53,717 nucleotides of DNA from a bacterium (lineage in GTDB: Bacteria; Bacteroidota; Rhodothermia; Balneolales; M1805). The stretch spans positions 1 through 53,717 of the forward strand of contig SBGQ01000019.1 of NCBI GenBank assembly GCA_006226965.1. Reading direction: 5' to 3'. How positions within the stretch are numbered: the stretch's first letter is position 1; each line of letters opens with the position of its first letter. The position numbers and the translations under genes are program-made. Under the pieces are notes generated by a model. It had not been told where the DNA came from and did no database searches. It worked only from the letters and a program-made list of their open reading frames with translations. Shown piece by piece: positions 51,463 to 53,717 of the stretch.

Positions 51463-53717
51463 ATGAATACTAACGTTCTAGGTTTGGGGCTCATCTTACC
51501 TTTGTTTTTTATTTTCACTTCTGAAATAAGCAGCGCACAAACTAAACCATCTTTTTCACACAATCCGGGTTATTATTCGGCATCCTTCAACCTTGAAATT
51601 ATTGCCGGCGAAAGCGACGAAATCTTTTACACCTTAAATGGCGATACACCTGATTCTACTTCCTTTAAATATACTACCGCCGTTTTAATTGATGACCGAA
51701 GCTCTGATTCGCCATCGTACAGTTCCATTCAAAGTGTTACAACTTCATATTACCCTTGGGTTGCGGCAAGTGGCCCCATACAACTTGCAACCGTTGTAAG
51801 AGCGCGTTCAAAAAACGGAACGGCATGGAGTGAAACCACAACCGGAACGTTTATAGTTCACCAAGACGGTTCAAATCGTTACCAAATTCCGGTTGTTTCA
51901 TTAGTTACCGATTCTCTGAATTTGTTTGATTATAACACCGGGATTTATACGCTCGGAAAAATCTATGACGATTGGAAAGCTGCCAATCCGGGTGCTTCTG
52001 AAGGACTTTCAACTCCTGCAAATTACACACAAAAAGGTGATGAATGGGAACGTCCTGCACATTTTGAATACTTCAATGAACATGGCGAAGAAGACCTTTC
52101 CATGAATATCGGTATTCGAATTCATGGTGGCGGTTCCCGCGCTTTTCAACAAAAAACATTTCGTCTGTACGCAAGAAAAGAATATGGTGAATCGAAGTTC
52201 GAATATCCGTTTTTCGTAGATCAGGAATTAGCAGAGTACAAACGTCTTCAATTGAGAAATTCAGGTCAAGATTGGATGAAAACCGCTTTGCGCGATGGCT
52301 TTGCTCATTCTTTAGTTCGCCATCTTCCCTTTGAAACCATGGCTTTTCGACAGGCTGTATTGTTTCTAAACGGCGAGTTTTGGGGAATTGCCAACATTAG
52401 AGAACGATATGACGATAAATATTTGAGCATAAAATTCGACATTCCTGATGATGAAATTGATTATTTATCCGGAGATGCTTCTATCGAAGAAGGCAGTGCC
52501 GACCACTATAACGCGATGATGAATTATATCGCTCAAAATGGCGTTTCCGGCAATGCCCATTTTGAATACATCCAAACACAAATGGATACCGAGAGTTTTA
52601 AATATTACTATCTCTCCAATATTTTCTTTAATAACAGAGATTGGCCGCATAACAACATCGAATACTGGCGTTTTCAAACAGAATATTCACCGGAAGACGG
52701 TGCAGGAAAAGACGGAAGATGGCGCTGGATGTTATTCGATACTGATTTTGGTTTTGCCTGGACAGATATTCATACCGAAGAAAAATATCAGGGACATGTG
52801 AAGCAAGATTATCTTGCACATGCTACTCGAGCCGATCATTGGAGCACATTTCTGATTCGCGAATTGCTTAAAAATGATGAATTCAAAAACGATTTCATTA
52901 ATTCTTACCGAGATTTAGCAAATACAGCTTTTAAAAAGGAACGTGTTGTTAGCATTTTAGATTCACTTGAAACCCTAATTACACCTTACGCATTAGAACA
53001 TTTGGAACGTTGGGGAAATTCAAATCATCGTTGGAGTATGCCGCACGATATAGAAGAATGGCATACCAATGTAAATTACATCCGACGTTTTGCGAATGAG
53101 CGTGAATCGTATATGAATCAATTTTTCAGAACAAAATTCGGATTGGATACACTGTACATGATTCAGGTTGGTGTAAATGATTCAACTATGGGTTTTGTTC
53201 GGGTTAATAAATTGGATATAACTCATTCCAATCCCGGAATTGGTGATTATCAGGCGCCTAATATGTGGAGTGGTAATTATTTCAAAGGGCAACCTATTAC
53301 CATTACTGCCGTTGCCAAAGATGGGTTTACATTTTCGCATTGGGAACATGCACAATCTGATTCTTCCAGTTTTGTTCAATCGGATGTTGGACTAGCTGCT
53401 ATAGCCGTTTTTGAACCGGACAACGGTTTATACGTTGAGTCAATTGGTGAAACAGTTTCAAAACAAATTCAGCTACATCAAAACTATCCGAATCCGTTTA
53501 ACCCAAGTACTACCATTCAATTCGAATTACCAAAAGCTGATTTTATAACGATTTCTGTTTATTCCATTACCGGACAAAAAGTAAAAGACGTGTATTCCGG
53601 AACCTTAAAAAGCGGATTACACAAGGTTAATATTTCCATGCAGAATTACGCCTCAGGCATGTATTATTACGAGTTGAAGTCAAGTATCGGAACTGCCGTA
53701 AAATCAATGTTATTAAT
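51463..53717 (+). CDS. CotH-like secreted protein with T9SS C-terminal sorting domain (cut by window edge)
   Basis: 751 codons are open from ATG 51463 to the window edge, with no stop. A signal peptide (MNTNVLGLGLILPLFFIF..SSAQ) is followed by a chitobiase/Ig-like module with 'IFYTLNGDTPDSTSFKYT'. A CotH-kinase-type domain comes next: 'IPVVSLVTDSLNLFDYNTG', 'IGIRIHGGGSRAFQQKTFRL', 'RLQLRNSGQDWMKTALRDG', 'GIANIRERYDDKYL', 'WRWMLFDTDFGFAW'. A repeat module with 'GQPITITAVAKDGFTFSHWE' follows. The last ~75 residues ('HQNYPNPFNPSTTIQFELP') are a type IX sorting domain. Only the last one to three residues and the stop should be missing. Confidence 0.88.
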   Translation, partial: MNTNVLGLGLILPLFFIFTSEISSAQTKPSFSHNPGYYSASFNLEIIAGESDEIFYTLNGDTPDSTSFKYTTAVLIDDRSSDSPSYSSIQSVTTSYYPWVAASGPIQLATVVRARSKNGTAWSETTTGTFIVHQDGSNRYQIPVVSLVTDSLNLFDYNTGIYTLGKIYDDWKAANPGASEGLSTPANYTQKGDEWERPAHFEYFNEHGEEDLSMNIGIRIHGGGSRAFQQKTFRLYARKEYGESKFEYPFFVDQELAEYKRLQLRNSGQDWMKTALRDGFAHSLVRHLPFETMAFRQAVLFLNGEFWGIANIRERYDDKYLSIKFDIPDDEIDYLSGDASIEEGSADHYNAMMNYIAQNGVSGNAHFEYIQTQMDTESFKYYYLSNIFFNNRDWPHNNIEYWRFQTEYSPEDGAGKDGRWRWMLFDTDFGFAWTDIHTEEKYQGHVKQDYLAHATRADHWSTFLIRELLKNDEFKNDFINSYRDLANTAFKKERVVSILDSLETLITPYALEHLERWGNSNHRWSMPHDIEEWHTNVNYIRRFANERESYMNQFFRTKFGLDTLYMIQVGVNDSTMGFVRVNKLDITHSNPGIGDYQAPNMWSGNYFKGQPITITAVAKDGFTFSHWEHAQSDSSSFVQSDVGLAAIAVFEPDNGLYVESIGETVSKQIQLHQNYPNPFNPSTTIQFELPKADFITISVYSITGQKVKDVYSGTLKSGLHKVNISMQNYASGMYYYELKSSIGTAVKSMLL

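Noticed and set aside
52465-53379. Several short frames opposite and beside the CotH-like gene
   Set aside because: They overlap a 751-codon frame with clear domains and have none of their own.
1-53717. CRISPR arrays, tRNA and rRNA genes, prophage or integrative element
   Set aside because: No regularly spaced repeats, cloverleaf-like tails, rRNA segments, integrase or phage structural genes were recognised in my reading.

Overview
The window is AT-rich DNA from a motile, aerobic member of the Fibrobacterota-Chlorobiota-Bacteroidota group. Balneolota/Rhodothermota is my best guess. The reasons are the Bacteroidota-style -7 promoter elements (TATATTTG, TATTTTTG), an alternative complex III plus caa3-type oxidase super-cluster, type IX secretion features (a PorW/SprE-like TPR lipoprotein and a C-terminal sorting domain with the PNPFNPST signature), a bacillithiol-type YtxJ protein, sphingolipid genes, and a full set of flagellar export and placement genes, which most Bacteroidota lack. 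No rRNA, tRNA, CRISPR array or prophage was recognised.

Layout. 1-508 (-): 5' part of an IS982-family transposase running off the left edge. 744-7193 (-): flhB-flhA-flhF-flhG-small membrane protein-fliA. 7342-9212 (+): a SCO-like thioredoxin-fold protein (start codon apparently ATT) followed after 5 nt by a chemoreceptor with a histidine-bearing membrane domain. 9300-12791 (-): a barrel-type outer-membrane protein and two YceI paralogues, separated by about 970 bp of structured non-coding DNA. 12915-16315 (-): a YyaL-type protein and a GWxTD lipoprotein. 16500-20408 (+): pyruvate kinase and a TPR lipoprotein. 20405-21970 (-): ytxJ, yciO and a DUF420 membrane protein.

22191-36996 is a respiratory island: actABCDEF, a one-TM protein, sco, coxBACD, then convergent ctaA and divergent ctaB. 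Quinol electrons should enter ACIII, pass through its c-hemes and reach the CuA/heme a/a3-CuB centres of an A2-type caa3 oxidase. SCO, CtaA, CtaB and possibly DUF420 are assembly factors. ActE and CoxB end in closely similar extra cytochrome c domains, which suggests electron hand-over inside a supercomplex. 37050-42044 (-): fumC, a DUF1573-cytochrome c fusion and a fused E1 alpha/beta 2-oxoacid dehydrogenase.

42104-47953 looks like a bacterial (glyco)sphingolipid locus: a serine palmitoyltransferase-type enzyme, a GNAT-like protein that could be the bacterial ceramide synthase, two GT4 glycosyltransferases, and a divergent extended SDR that could be the ceramide/ketosphinganine reductase. 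47963-53717 (+): an exported Ig-like/propeller-type protein, mutY, a TIGR02757 protein and a CotH-like secreted protein with a type IX sorting domain, cut by the right edge a few residues before its end.

All calls come from reading the sequence and remembered family features. No database search was run.
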